A stretch of 44,004 nucleotides of DNA from NCBI GenBank assembly GCA_029259335.1, contig JAPDIY010000055.1:1-44004 (forward strand). The letters are read 5' to 3'. Numbering within the stretch: the stretch's first letter is position 1; each line of letters opens with the position of its first letter. Position numbers and translations under genes: made by a program. The notes under the pieces are model-generated. The model worked only from the letters and a program-made list of their open reading frames with translations. It ran no database searches and was not told the DNA's origin. The stretch is from Archaeoglobi archaeon (GTDB taxonomy: Archaea > Halobacteriota > Archaeoglobi > Archaeoglobales > Archaeoglobaceae). This document shows, piece after piece, positions 1-8,006 of this stretch.

Positions 1-138
1 CATGTCCCGAAAGGTGCGTATCCAACAGCATGTCCCAACTACTACCCACCAGACTACGAAGAGGTGTTGAGATACCTCAAAATGTGCAGAGAGGGAAAGG
101 TAAAAGAGTATATTGACGAATTCATAAAGAGGTGGTAG
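1..138 (+). CDS. CoA-transferase subunit A (glutaconate CoA-transferase type), C-terminal end only
   Basis: The first 45 codons read open in frame 1 and stop with TAG at 136-138; the 5' part lies outside the window. The readable tail is rich in Tyr and Pro (ACPNYYPPDYEEVLRY) and ends in a charged helix. I assign it mainly from context: the next gene overlaps this stop codon and is a B-type subunit of a family I CoA-transferase, and the two subunits are normally encoded in the order A then B. The enzyme would move CoA between an acyl-CoA and a free acid in the cytoplasm. The fragment is too short to fix the substrate. Confidence 0.6.
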   Translation, partial: HVPKGAYPTACPNYYPPDYEEVLRYLKMCREGKVKEYIDEFIKRW

Positions 139-878
139 AAGTGCACCCGGCAGACGTTATGATAAAGGTAATGGCATCGCAGATAAAAGATGGAGAAGTG
201 TTCCTTCACGGTCTCGCATCACCAATGCCAGCTCTCGCAATGTTTCTCGCCAAACTGACTCATGCCCCCAATATGGTGTACCTTGCTGTTGCGGAGGGCA
301 TAGATCCAGACCCTGAAAAGTTCAAGCTCTACCCTTCTTCAGCAGATCCAAGGCATGCTGCTGGATGTATCGGCATTGGCGAGCTTGCAGAAGCGTTCGA
401 TCTTGCTGCAAAGGGAAAGGTGGACGGAATGTTCCTCGGAGGGGCGCAGATAGACAAACATGCCAACATAAACCTGACGTGTATTGGCAGTTACGATAAA
501 CCAAAGGTGAAATTGCCGGGAGGGGCTGCGGCAGCGTATCTCTCACCGATCGTTAAGAAATTGATACTGTGGACAACGAACCACTCAAAAAGGACTTTTG
601 TCGAAAAACTTGACTTCAAGACGGGGATTGGTTATGAGAAGGGCAAAGACAAGAAAGTCGTAGTCGTCTCGAACATGGCTGTTTTCGAGGCCGAGGAAAG
701 GGGTTTGAGACTTATAAGCGTACATCCTGGATTCAGCATTGATGATGTGCTTTCCGAGATGTCATTTGAACCGATAATTGACGGTTACGCAACAACACAA
801 CCTCCAAGTGATGAGGAGATGAAGATAATTCAGAAACTTGACCCAGAAAATGTAAGGTATCTTGAGTTCAAAAAATAG
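132..878 (+). CDS. CoA-transferase subunit B (glutaconate CoA-transferase type)
   Basis: This 248-residue protein is the second subunit of a family I CoA-transferase, which exchanges CoA between carboxylic acids through a glutamyl-CoA thioester. The segment VYLAVAEGIDPDP places a Glu at about residue 55, close to the active-site Glu 54 of the Acidaminococcus GctB subunit, so I take it as the likely catalytic residue. Length suits a GctB-type subunit. The GTG start at 132 overlaps the stop of subunit A; a second GTG at 141 is equally possible and would shorten it by three residues. A phenylacetate-CoA ligase follows after 48 bases, so the pair may activate aromatic or dicarboxylic acids. The true substrate cannot be read from sequence. 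Confidence 0.82.
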   Translation: MVEVHPADVMIKVMASQIKDGEVFLHGLASPMPALAMFLAKLTHAPNMVYLAVAEGIDPDPEKFKLYPSSADPRHAAGCIGIGELAEAFDLAAKGKVDGMFLGGAQIDKHANINLTCIGSYDKPKVKLPGGAAAAYLSPIVKKLILWTTNHSKRTFVEKLDFKTGIGYEKGKDKKVVVVSNMAVFEAEERGLRLISVHPGFSIDDVLSEMSFEPIIDGYATTQPPSDEEMKIIQKLDPENVRYLEFKK

Positions 879-926
879 GTTAAAATTTTTATTCTCCATC
901 CCTCATCTTTAAACCGGTGGTGATGA

Positions 927-2228
927 ATGTACTGGAATCCAGCAATTGAAAGACTGTCAGCGAAGGAGCTTGAAGAAATTCAGGAGAGAAGACTCAAAGC
1001 GCTGGTAAACACAGTTTACGACTATTCGCCCTTCTACAGAAAGAAGTTCAAGGAGGCTGGCCTACATCCGTCGGATATCAAAAGCCTTAACGATTTGCCA
1101 AAGCTTCCCTTCACAAAAAAGCAGGATTTGAGAGACACCTATCCCTTCGGAATGTTTACCGTTCCTCTTTCTCAGGTGGTCAGATTCCACGCATCGAGCG
1201 GTACAACTGGAAAGCCAACTGTTGTGGGCTATACTGCCAATGACATCAGGAACTGGGTTGAGAGTCTTTGCAGAGCACTCGTAAGCTGTGGAGTGAGCAG
1301 TGATGATATCATGCAGATAGCCTACGGCTACGGACTATTCACAGGGGGTCTCGGATTCCACTACGCTGCTGAAAGGCTCGGATCCACGGTTATTCCAATC
1401 TCAGCTGGAAACACGGCAAGGCAGGTTGAACTGATGAGAGATTTAGGTACGACAGTCATTGCGTGCACGCCCTCATACATGCTCTACCTCTCAGAATACG
1501 CGTTAGAGATGGGTGTTGATATCGCAAACGACACGAAACTCAGAGCAGGGATATTCGGTGCAGAGCCATGGAGCGAAGAGACAAGAAGAAGAATAGAAGA
1601 AAAAACTGGTATAACGGCATACGACGTTTACGGCACTTCAGAACTCAGTGGTCCGCTGTTTACCGAATGCACAGAGAGAAATGGCATCCACATATGGGCG
1701 GATATGTTCCTCATCGAGATCGTTGACCCAGAAACTGGAGAGCAGGTTGGAGAGGGGGAGAAGGGAGAGCTCGTGGTCACAACTCTCACAAAAGAAGCTT
1801 TACCGCTGATAAGATGGAGGACAGGGGATATTACATATATGGAATCTGACAAATGTGGATGTGGAAGAACACATCCGAGAATAATGCGCATTCTCGGCAG
1901 AGCGGATGATATGCTCATTGTTAGAGGTGTCAACGTATTTCCGAGTCAGATCGAGCATGTGCTACTTCAGATTCCGGAGGTTGGCGAGCATTACATGATA
2001 ATCCTCGACAGAAGAGAGGATGGACTGGATGAGATGACGATTCAGGTAGAGCTCAGTGATAGGGTTTCGATAGATACTACATCAGACATACTCAATCTGG
2101 AAAAGAAAATTGCAGAGAAGCTCAAGAGTGTGCTCAACGTGTGGGCGAAAGTAGAGGTTGTCAATCCGGGAACGCTTCAGAGGTTCGAGGGAAAGGCTAA
2201 AAGAGTTATAGACAAAAGAAAGATATAA
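927..2228 (+). CDS. paaK: Phenylacetate-CoA ligase (AMP-forming)
   Basis: The 433-residue protein belongs to the PaaK branch of adenylate-forming enzymes, which make aryl-CoA from an aromatic acid, ATP and CoA. Residues 89-97 (ASSGTTGKP) are the phosphate-binding loop. YDVYGTSELSGP and RTGDI are the later core motifs, and GRADDMLIVRGVNVFPSQIE is the typical linker into the small C-terminal domain of PaaK. Length matches the family. A strong GGTGGTGATGA ribosome binding site touches the ATG. The ACT-domain gene follows after 9 bases, so the two are probably one transcript. In anaerobic archaea such ligases often serve aromatic amino acid breakdown (aryl acids formed from Phe, Tyr or Trp). Phenylacetate as exact substrate is inferred. 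Confidence 0.92.
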   Translation: MYWNPAIERLSAKELEEIQERRLKALVNTVYDYSPFYRKKFKEAGLHPSDIKSLNDLPKLPFTKKQDLRDTYPFGMFTVPLSQVVRFHASSGTTGKPTVVGYTANDIRNWVESLCRALVSCGVSSDDIMQIAYGYGLFTGGLGFHYAAERLGSTVIPISAGNTARQVELMRDLGTTVIACTPSYMLYLSEYALEMGVDIANDTKLRAGIFGAEPWSEETRRRIEEKTGITAYDVYGTSELSGPLFTECTERNGIHIWADMFLIEIVDPETGEQVGEGEKGELVVTTLTKEALPLIRWRTGDITYMESDKCGCGRTHPRIMRILGRADDMLIVRGVNVFPSQIEHVLLQIPEVGEHYMIILDRREDGLDEMTIQVELSDRVSIDTTSDILNLEKKIAEKLKSVLNVWAKVEVVNPGTLQRFEGKAKRVIDKRKI

Positions 2229-2237
2229 GGTGAGAAT

Positions 2238-2651
2238 ATGATCAAGCAGATTTCCGTATTTGTTGAGAACAAGCCCGGAAGGCTTGCTGCTGTAACTGAA
2301 AAGCTGTATGAGAAGGGAATCAACATCAGAGCTTTTACAATTGCCGAAGCTGGAGACTTCGGGATAATAAGGATGGTTGTCGATAAAACAGAGGATGCCT
2401 ACAAGGCTTTAAAGGATGCTGGCTTTACTGTAGGGTTGTCTGATGTTATCGCAGTTGAGGTTGAGGATGAGCCCGGAAGCCTCTACAAGATCGCAAAGGC
2501 TTTGGGAGATGCTGAGGTAAACATAGAGTATGTCTACGCCTTCACAAGCGAGCAGCATAAAGCCCTGATAATATTCCGTGTCAGTGATGTGGAGAAGGCT
2601 AAAAGTGTTCTTGAGGGTCTTGGAGTTCTTTTCAAGGGAAAAATCAAGTAA
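2238..2651 (+). CDS. Tandem ACT-domain protein
   Basis: The 137 residues make two ACT domains (about 2-66 and 70-135) and nothing else. Each starts with the usual turn, NKPGRLAAVTEKLYEKGINI in the first and DEPGSLYKIAKALGDAEVNI in the second. ACT domains bind small ligands, commonly amino acids, at domain interfaces and regulate enzymes or transcription. No catalytic or DNA-binding segment is present. It lies 9 bases after the phenylacetate-CoA ligase gene, with its own GGTGAG ribosome binding site. I infer that it senses an aromatic amino acid or a related acid for this pathway; the ligand is not visible from sequence. Confidence 0.85.
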   Translation: MIKQISVFVENKPGRLAAVTEKLYEKGINIRAFTIAEAGDFGIIRMVVDKTEDAYKALKDAGFTVGLSDVIAVEVEDEPGSLYKIAKALGDAEVNIEYVYAFTSEQHKALIIFRVSDVEKAKSVLEGLGVLFKGKIK

Positions 2652-2663
2652 ATTTTTATTTTT

Positions 2664-3602
2664 ATGAACTCTTTGAGAGTCACAATTCTAAGAGTTGCCG
2701 CCCTCTTGCTGGCAGTGATTGTTGGCGGAACACTCGCCTACCATATCATTGAAGGTTGGCCGTGGTTCGATTGCCTTTATATGACGGTTATAACGATAAC
2801 CACTACTGGCTACGGTGAAATCAGGCCGATGAGCGCGGCTGGCAGGGCACTTTCGATGACCCTGATGTTTGTGGGTGTTGGAATATTCCTCTACTCCGTT
2901 AACATTTTTATGTCTGCCATTGTTGAAGGTAGGATTCAGAAAAGGTGGGAGAAGATGGTTGAAAAAATGAGAGATCACTATATCCTCTGTGGATATGGCG
3001 TGATGGGTAGGGAGATTATCAAAGAACTGCCCGCAGATAAGTTAGTTGTTGTTGACAGCGATATAAACAAGGTCAATACTGCGAGAGAGGACGGTTATGT
3101 AGCGATTCACGGAGATTCAACTGATGAAACCACACTCGAAAAGGCCGGAATTTCAAGAGCGAAGGCCATAATTTGCTGCATGAGTGACGCAAGCAACGCT
3201 TTTACTACTCTGACTGCAAAAGAACTAAATCCATCTATAAAGACTATCGCAGTTCTCAGAAGCCCGGATGCCGAAAAGAAAATGCTCAGAGTAGGAGTGG
3301 ACGTTCTGCTCTCTCCCTACAGAGACGCTGCAAGGAAGATACAGAGCATAATTTCTGACAAAGCGACAGCGGAGTTCATCGAGACGGTAATGAGCGGAGC
3401 AAAATCTCTGAACCTCGAAAAGTTTATAGTAAACGAGGAGATGGCAGGCAAATCATTAAGAGAGCTTGATATCAGAAGAAGGACTGGTTGCATTGTTGTG
3501 GCTATTGTGAGAAAAGGAGAAGTTTTACTTCCTGAAGCTGAAACCGTTCTCGAAAAAGGAGATATACTTTACATGCTCTGCTCTGGAGACCTGAAGATGT
3601 GA
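2664..3602 (+). CDS. Potassium channel with two membrane helices and an RCK (TrkA-N/TrkA-C) domain
   Basis: This 312-residue protein has the MthK-like plan: helix 1 (about 8-26), pore loop, helix 2 (about 60-84), then a cytoplasmic RCK domain. The filter is TTGYG at 47-51, followed by Glu 52, where most potassium channels have TVGYGD. The RCK part opens with the nucleotide-fold signature GYGVMG at 110-115 and ends with a TrkA-C domain from about residue 235. It should conduct potassium, gated by a ligand such as calcium or a nucleotide bound to the RCK ring. It lies 12 bases after the ACT gene and converges on glycerol-1-phosphate dehydrogenase with 6 bases between the two stops. The ligand is unknown. 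Confidence 0.9.
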   Translation: MNSLRVTILRVAALLLAVIVGGTLAYHIIEGWPWFDCLYMTVITITTTGYGEIRPMSAAGRALSMTLMFVGVGIFLYSVNIFMSAIVEGRIQKRWEKMVEKMRDHYILCGYGVMGREIIKELPADKLVVVDSDINKVNTAREDGYVAIHGDSTDETTLEKAGISRAKAIICCMSDASNAFTTLTAKELNPSIKTIAVLRSPDAEKKMLRVGVDVLLSPYRDAARKIQSIISDKATAEFIETVMSGAKSLNLEKFIVNEEMAGKSLRELDIRRRTGCIVVAIVRKGEVLLPEAETVLEKGDILYMLCSGDLKM

Positions 3603-3608
3603 CATTGG

Positions 3609-4664
3609 CTAAGCTATTCCCGTTTTGGACAGAATAAGCTCAAATTCTTCCTTTGTCGGGTTAATAGCCTCTAAAATCGTGAATCTCTTCTTTCTCAGCT
3701 TTTTAGCAAGCATCAGTGCTTCGAGAACCTGCTCTTTGGTCAGACCGATCTCCTTTGCCGTCGTTGGAGCATTTACCTTTTCGAGAGAGTTTTTGATGAG
3801 TTCCCAGTTCCCCTTCCCGTAATGCCTCTCGTGCAGAAATTCCATTATGATCGTCCCGATCGCTACCTGCTCACCATGAGTGCCGTTTCCATAACCAAGG
3901 TAGTCTATCGCATGGCTGAACTTATGCTCAGCACCGCTTGCAGGTCTGCTTGAGCCAACAAGAGCTATTGCAACCCCGCTCATTATCAACCCACGCATGA
4001 GCATCAGAAGATGAGGCGGGAGTGTTAAGTCAAGCTCATCAGCCTTGCTGACCATAAGCTGTGCTGGCATAACAGCAATTGATGCAGCAACCTCATTGTA
4101 GTTCTCACCCACAAGATCCCTTGCAAGCTGCCAGTCCCTGACAGAAGAGATGTTGGAGATCAGATCTCCGTATCCAGACCTAAGCAGCCTTATGGGGCAG
4201 TTCCTTATTATGCTGAGATCGGCTATAACCGCCGATGGGGGATTTGTCGAGATTGAAATCGGCTTTCCATTCTCCTTGAAGCTTGCCACTGGTGAGGCTA
4301 TACCATCATGTGACGCTGTCGTTGGAATACTTATCAGAGTTGCATTCATCTCCGTTGAAACAACTTTTGAAACGTCAAGAACCTTGCCACCCCCAATGCC
4401 AATTACGGCATCATAATCGCTGAACCCCGACTGCAGCATTATCTTTCTCGCTTCCTCCATTTTCGCGGTTTCAACTATTACCATGTCATAGTCCCACTCT
4501 GCCAACTCATTTCTGAGATTTACCACAACCAGATTCTTAACAACGCTATCCGTTAGCAGAAGGAAGTAACTTACTTCCAGACTTTCCAGCACCTTTCCAA
4601 GCTTCGAAATTTCTCCCTCTCCTATATATACGTGATACGGCAACTCCACTGTCTTGAATCTCAT
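3609..4664 (-). CDS. egsA: sn-glycerol-1-phosphate dehydrogenase
   Basis: The enzyme reduces dihydroxyacetone phosphate to sn-glycerol-1-phosphate, the backbone of archaeal ether lipids. Of its 351 residues, GIGGGKVLDVSK (89-100) binds NAD(P), and Asp 167 (GYGD), His 247 (GAEHKFSH) and His 263 (GTHGEQ) are placed as the zinc ligands of the family. I chose the ATG at 4664, preceded by GGTGGT, because the protein then begins MRFKTVELPYHVYIGEG as family members do; an in-frame ATG 96 bases upstream would add residues that only overlap htpX. The gene starts one base after the htpX stop, so the two are probably translationally coupled. HMG-CoA reductase at 22628-23884 feeds the other half of the lipid pathway. 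Confidence 0.95.
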   Translation of the reverse strand: MRFKTVELPYHVYIGEGEISKLGKVLESLEVSYFLLLTDSVVKNLVVVNLRNELAEWDYDMVIVETAKMEEARKIMLQSGFSDYDAVIGIGGGKVLDVSKVVSTEMNATLISIPTTASHDGIASPVASFKENGKPISISTNPPSAVIADLSIIRNCPIRLLRSGYGDLISNISSVRDWQLARDLVGENYNEVAASIAVMPAQLMVSKADELDLTLPPHLLMLMRGLIMSGVAIALVGSSRPASGAEHKFSHAIDYLGYGNGTHGEQVAIGTIIMEFLHERHYGKGNWELIKNSLEKVNAPTTAKEIGLTKEQVLEALMLAKKLRKKRFTILEAINPTKEEFELILSKTGIA

Positions 4665-4665
4665 A

Positions 4666-5526
4666 CTACCACCCCATCTCCTTCGCAAGTTTTTCCAGTT
4701 TCTCAATTCTCCTCTCAACAGGGGGATGGGTGGAGAAGAGTGAAAGGATAGTCTTTCCACTCACCGCAGGGATGATAAAGAAGGCGTTAAGCCCTTCCAC
4801 TCTCGCTTTCTCCTCTTCCCTCACAAACTTCATTTTTCCGCTAATTTTCATAAGAGCGGAAATCAACGCTTTTGGATTCTTCGTGAGCATCGCACTGCCC
4901 ATGTCGGCAGCATACTCCCTGTATCTGCTCAAAGCCCTTATCAGGAGAAAGCTGATAAACCAGACAAGGGCTGAAACGACAAAAAGCAGAATGGCAGATC
5001 CTCCTGAATCTCTCCTACTGCCAAACATGCCCATGAACATCGCCCAGCGCATAACAAAAAATGCCAGAGTTGAAATTACGCTTGCTATAGTCATTACTGC
5101 CATGTCTCTGTTCTTCACATGACTGAGTTCGTGTCCAAGCACCGCCTCAAGCTCCTCTCTGTTCAGAGTTCTTAACAGTCCAGTTGTAACAGCAACAACA
5201 GCGTTTTTTGGATTCCTGCCTGTTGCAAATGCATTTGGAATAGAGGTTTCAACAACTGCAACTCTCGGCATGGGTAACCTTGCTCTGGTGGCAAGCTCTC
5301 TGACAATCTGATGAAGCTCTGGGGCCTCACTCTCACCCACAACCTTAGCCCTCACACTCCAGAGTACGATTTTATCGGAAAAGTAGTACTGGACGAAGAT
5401 CATGAAAGCTGCAAAGAACATCAGAAACTCAAATCTAATACCCATTGCTGCAAGAATCGTGAGAAAGGCAAGGTAGACTAACGCGAGAAGGAACATTGTC
5501 ATGAACATTCTAAACTTCAGTCCCAT
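4666..5526 (-). CDS. htpX: HtpX-like membrane zinc metalloprotease (M48 family)
   Basis: The 286-residue protein has the zinc site HELSH at 132-136 and a third ligand, Glu 204, in REYAAD, which defines M48 proteases. Two hydrophobic segments near the N-terminus (about 8-28 and 33-47) and two after the active site (about 145-165 and 178-198) make it an integral membrane protein with its active site on the cytoplasmic face. By analogy with bacterial HtpX it would degrade misfolded membrane proteins. A TATA-like element (5547-5556) lies about 25 bases before the ATG, so the mRNA may be leaderless. It is followed directly by egsA on the same strand; the functional link, if any, may be the membrane. 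Confidence 0.92.
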   Translation of the reverse strand: MGLKFRMFMTMFLLALVYLAFLTILAAMGIRFEFLMFFAAFMIFVQYYFSDKIVLWSVRAKVVGESEAPELHQIVRELATRARLPMPRVAVVETSIPNAFATGRNPKNAVVAVTTGLLRTLNREELEAVLGHELSHVKNRDMAVMTIASVISTLAFFVMRWAMFMGMFGSRRDSGGSAILLFVVSALVWFISFLLIRALSRYREYAADMGSAMLTKNPKALISALMKISGKMKFVREEEKARVEGLNAFFIIPAVSGKTILSLFSTHPPVERRIEKLEKLAKEMGW

Positions 5527-5546
5527 AAAACCAGTACTATTAACTT

Positions 5547-5556
5547 GTTTATAAAG
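5547..5556 (-). promoter_or_regulatory. TATA-like element for htpX-egsA
   Basis: Read on the minus strand, CTTTATAAAC centres about 25 bases before the htpX ATG at 5526, the spacing expected for a leaderless archaeal transcript. No ribosome binding site is visible before the start codon, which fits. Confidence 0.55.
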
Positions 5557-5557
5557 G

Positions 5558-5950
5558 CTATTGTGACGTCTGTTTTAGAGTTTGCATGAGTTTTTGCGGG
5601 TTGTCGGTGGAGAAGCAGGAAAGATTTTCAGGCAGTCCAATGCAAAAAACTGGGACGAAGGTTACAGTAACTGGAGGTTTTTCGTTCAGAGCGTCAACGT
5701 AAACCGGAACGAAATTCTCCTTTATGAACTCCATAGCAGTTTCGTTTGATGAGAAGAAGGTTTTAAACCTCTTGCATATGCTGCATGTATCCGTTCCTAT
5801 AAAGACGAACATTTTCTTTCCTTTTTCTTCAGAAATTTTCTTTCCCTCTTCAAAAGTGTACCAACCGGACATGCCGCTTTTTTCGCTGAAAACAGATACC
5901 GCTATCAGGGCAATTCCAACCACTGCAAGGATTGCATAAATTGCTTTCAT
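5558..5950 (-). CDS. Membrane-anchored thioredoxin-like protein
   Basis: The 130-residue protein starts with one hydrophobic helix (about 3-20), either a signal anchor or a signal peptide. A thioredoxin-like domain follows with a CSIC pair at 56-59 (GTDTCSICKRF). The helix after the cysteines and the segment ENFVPVYVDA fit the fold of DUF255/thioredoxin_7 proteins. It probably reduces or exchanges disulfides on the outer face of the membrane. A further Cys lies near residue 108 (FVPVFCIG), where thioredoxins have cis-Pro, and another near 116. The gene stands alone upstream of htpX on the same strand. Its partner proteins are not apparent. Confidence 0.75.
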   Translation of the reverse strand: MKAIYAILAVVGIALIAVSVFSEKSGMSGWYTFEEGKKISEEKGKKMFVFIGTDTCSICKRFKTFFSSNETAMEFIKENFVPVYVDALNEKPPVTVTFVPVFCIGLPENLSCFSTDNPQKLMQTLKQTSQ

Positions 5951-6000
5951 CTTTCGATTGGTGAACCGAAGATTTAAGAAAATTGTGCGGAACTTAAGTC

Positions 6001-6738
6001 ATGGTAGAAGATGTGGTGGATGCCATACTCAACGCAAGATATCTGGTTGCCCTGACCGGAGCGGGAGTTTCTGCCGAGAGCGGAATTCCGACTTTTCGCG
6101 GTAAAGATGGGTTATGGAATAAATATCGACCTGAGGAGCTTGCAAATCCAGAGGCCTTTGCAAGAGATCCGGAGAAAGTGTGGAGATGGTACGCGTGGAG
6201 GATGGAGAAGGTTTTCTCAGCAGAACCTAACAGAGCGCATTACGCCTTTGCCGAACTTGAGGGAATGGGTGTGCTGAAAACTCTTATCACTCAGAACGTT
6301 GATGATCTGCATGAGAGGGCGGGCAGTAAGAACGTTTTGCACCTGCACGGCAGCCTGAGGTCTGTTAGGTGTACCAAATGTGGTTACACGTTTGAGGTAA
6401 ACGAACCGCCAAAAATTCCACCTCTTCCAACATGCGAGAGATGTTCATCTCTGCTCCGTCCTGGAGTTGTGTGGTTTGGGGAGACGCTCCCTCCAGATAT
6501 CCTCGAGAGAGCGTTTCATGAAGTTGAGGTGGCAGATACGATAATAGTTGCCGGAACATCAGCGGTTGTGCAACCTGCTGCATCTCTGCCTTTGATCGTA
6601 AAGAGAAGGGGTGGAGTTATAGTTGAAATAAATCCAACAGAGACGCCATTGTCCGAGGTTGCAGATTTCACAATAAGAGGCAAAGCGGGCGAGGTTATGG
6701 GGCAGATTGCAGAGGAAGTTAAGAAAGCTCTTTTTTGA
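6001..6738 (+). CDS. cobB: NAD-dependent protein deacylase, Sir2 family
   Basis: This 245-residue sirtuin removes acyl groups from lysines using NAD. The NAD-binding segment GAGVSAESGIPTFRG is at 20-34, QNVD at 98-101, the catalytic His at 116 (LHLHGS), and four zinc cysteines at 124, 127, 145 and 148. Tyr 64 and Arg 67 (WYAWRM) match the YxxR pair that gives class III sirtuins (SIRT5, CobB) a preference for succinyl- and malonyl-lysine, so desuccinylation is likely besides deacetylation. It resembles A. fulgidus Sir2-Af1 as I recall it but differs at many positions. It converges on truD with a 20-base overlap. In archaea a known substrate of Sir2 is the chromatin protein Alba. Confidence 0.95.
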   Translation: MVEDVVDAILNARYLVALTGAGVSAESGIPTFRGKDGLWNKYRPEELANPEAFARDPEKVWRWYAWRMEKVFSAEPNRAHYAFAELEGMGVLKTLITQNVDDLHERAGSKNVLHLHGSLRSVRCTKCGYTFEVNEPPKIPPLPTCERCSSLLRPGVVWFGETLPPDILERAFHEVEVADTIIVAGTSAVVQPAASLPLIVKRRGGVIVEINPTETPLSEVADFTIRGKAGEVMGQIAEEVKKALF

Positions 6739-7954
6739 GAAACTCCCTCAGCATCACCGTTGCGTAGCAGCCCTTTGGGAGGTAAAAGCTGAAGGTCTGT
6801 CCATCAAAACTAATCTCGGAAATCTCTATCAGCATATCTGCCGGCCTGTAGGATCCACTCGAGGAGAACTCCTTGTGCTCGGTTTTGAAGCTTGCAAGGT
6901 CAATATTGTCCTCAGCCAGAAAATCCTCAGCAAGTTTATACCACCCCCTGAGCTCCGTGTTATAGCCAACCAGCGGTAAGGCGAGAGAAGCGACCCTCTC
7001 CCCTATCAAATATCTCACTCTTGCTTTGTTAACCCCAATCTCGCTGCAATCTGCGAAGGTCGGTTTGGCTCTGAAAGTCAAGTAGCAGGCATAATCCCCT
7101 TCCATTACCTCCTTCAGCGTTCCGAAGCTCCTTATCCTCTCCGATAAAAGCCTGTTGAAGATGTAGGATTGATAGGCGTGAATAAACATCATCTTGAGAT
7201 TCTTCGGGAGCGAAAGAAGAGCTTCCTCCTCACTCTTCCCTTCTCTCAATTTCTGCAGCAAAGACCTCTCATACCTCAAATGCTTTGGAAGCTCTCTTAG
7301 GCCATACCTTGCATCCCTCGTATTCCAGAGCTCTTCACGGATCTTTCTAACCTCTGCATTCTCACCTTCGAACGGCTTGGCAACATAAACCCAGAAAGCC
7401 TCCTCATAATTGCCTTGCAGAATTAGTTTTCCAACCTCATGCGTTATAAATCTAACAGAGCCAAAGCGCTGCAATCCGAAAAAATTGGGTGTGCCCTTCT
7501 CTCTCAACTCCTCTTTCGTGTTTTCGAAGATCTCTCCGTTCCTGCACTCATAAACTCTCACTCTGAAAAAATTGCCCAAAAGATCTCCAAGCTGAATCTG
7601 CCTCCTCGCATACCCCACAGCCTCGATTTTTGCATCTCTTATACTTATTTTCTCCAGATCCTCTGTTTTAACACCCTTAATCGCATAATACTGCACCGTT
7701 ACAGCCCTCTTATCCTTCGTCCCTGCAAAGCTCACCCTTTTCTGACTAATGCCGAGCATGTTTGAGAGTACACGGGCAAAGTTCAGAGTGTCCCAGTTCT
7801 TCTTTTCAACCCTTATGATGAGATAATCGCCCTCTTCAGCCAGATTTAGCTCTGCTATCTCCTCAACGTAAAAATCCTCAGGCTCATTCTTTATCTCTCC
7901 ACCCATCCCCACTGTTGATGTGATGTAGCCTTCAATTCCAACCTTTTCTTCCAC
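6719..7954 (-). CDS. truD: tRNA pseudouridine synthase D
   Basis: TruD converts a uridine, position 13 in many tRNAs, to pseudouridine. The catalytic Asp lies in GTKDKRAVT (Asp at about residue 81), and NFFGLQRFG is the second family signature. I chose the GTG at 7954, giving 411 residues and the start MEEKVGIEGY, because a TATA-like element lies about 25 bases before it and because the alternative ATG at 8020 would use bases inside an insertion sequence and its target repeat. The insertion sequence landed about 40 bases before this start and appears to leave the TATA element untouched. The 3' end overlaps the sirtuin gene by 20 bases. Confidence 0.93.
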   Translation of the reverse strand: MEEKVGIEGYITSTVGMGGEIKNEPEDFYVEEIAELNLAEEGDYLIIRVEKKNWDTLNFARVLSNMLGISQKRVSFAGTKDKRAVTVQYYAIKGVKTEDLEKISIRDAKIEAVGYARRQIQLGDLLGNFFRVRVYECRNGEIFENTKEELREKGTPNFFGLQRFGSVRFITHEVGKLILQGNYEEAFWVYVAKPFEGENAEVRKIREELWNTRDARYGLRELPKHLRYERSLLQKLREGKSEEEALLSLPKNLKMMFIHAYQSYIFNRLLSERIRSFGTLKEVMEGDYACYLTFRAKPTFADCSEIGVNKARVRYLIGERVASLALPLVGYNTELRGWYKLAEDFLAEDNIDLASFKTEHKEFSSSGSYRPADMLIEISEISFDGQTFSFYLPKGCYATVMLREFLKKELS

Positions 7955-7974
7955 AAAGAATGTGAGTGGAGGAG

Positions 7975-7983
7975 CTTTATATG
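7975..7983 (-). promoter_or_regulatory. TATA-like element for truD
   Basis: Minus-strand CATATAAAG lies about 25 bases before the GTG start at 7954. It ends 7 bases short of the target-site repeat of the neighbouring insertion sequence, so the insertion spared the core promoter but replaced what lay upstream of it. Confidence 0.55.
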
Positions 7984-7990
7984 TTTGTCT

Positions 7991-8006
7991 GGAATGCTCC
8001 AAACAC
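7991..8006 (+). repeat. Target-site duplication, left copy
   Basis: GGAATGCTCCAAACAC occurs here and again at 8983-8998 in the same orientation with no mismatch. The copies flank an element with inverted ends, so they are a 16-base target duplication made on insertion. The next two bases (TG) also match, by chance or because the duplication is 18 bases. Confidence 0.9.

Noticed and set aside
4665-4760. Extended N-terminus for glycerol-1-phosphate dehydrogenase
   Set aside because: It overlaps htpX and is not like the family; ATG 4664 has a ribosome binding site.
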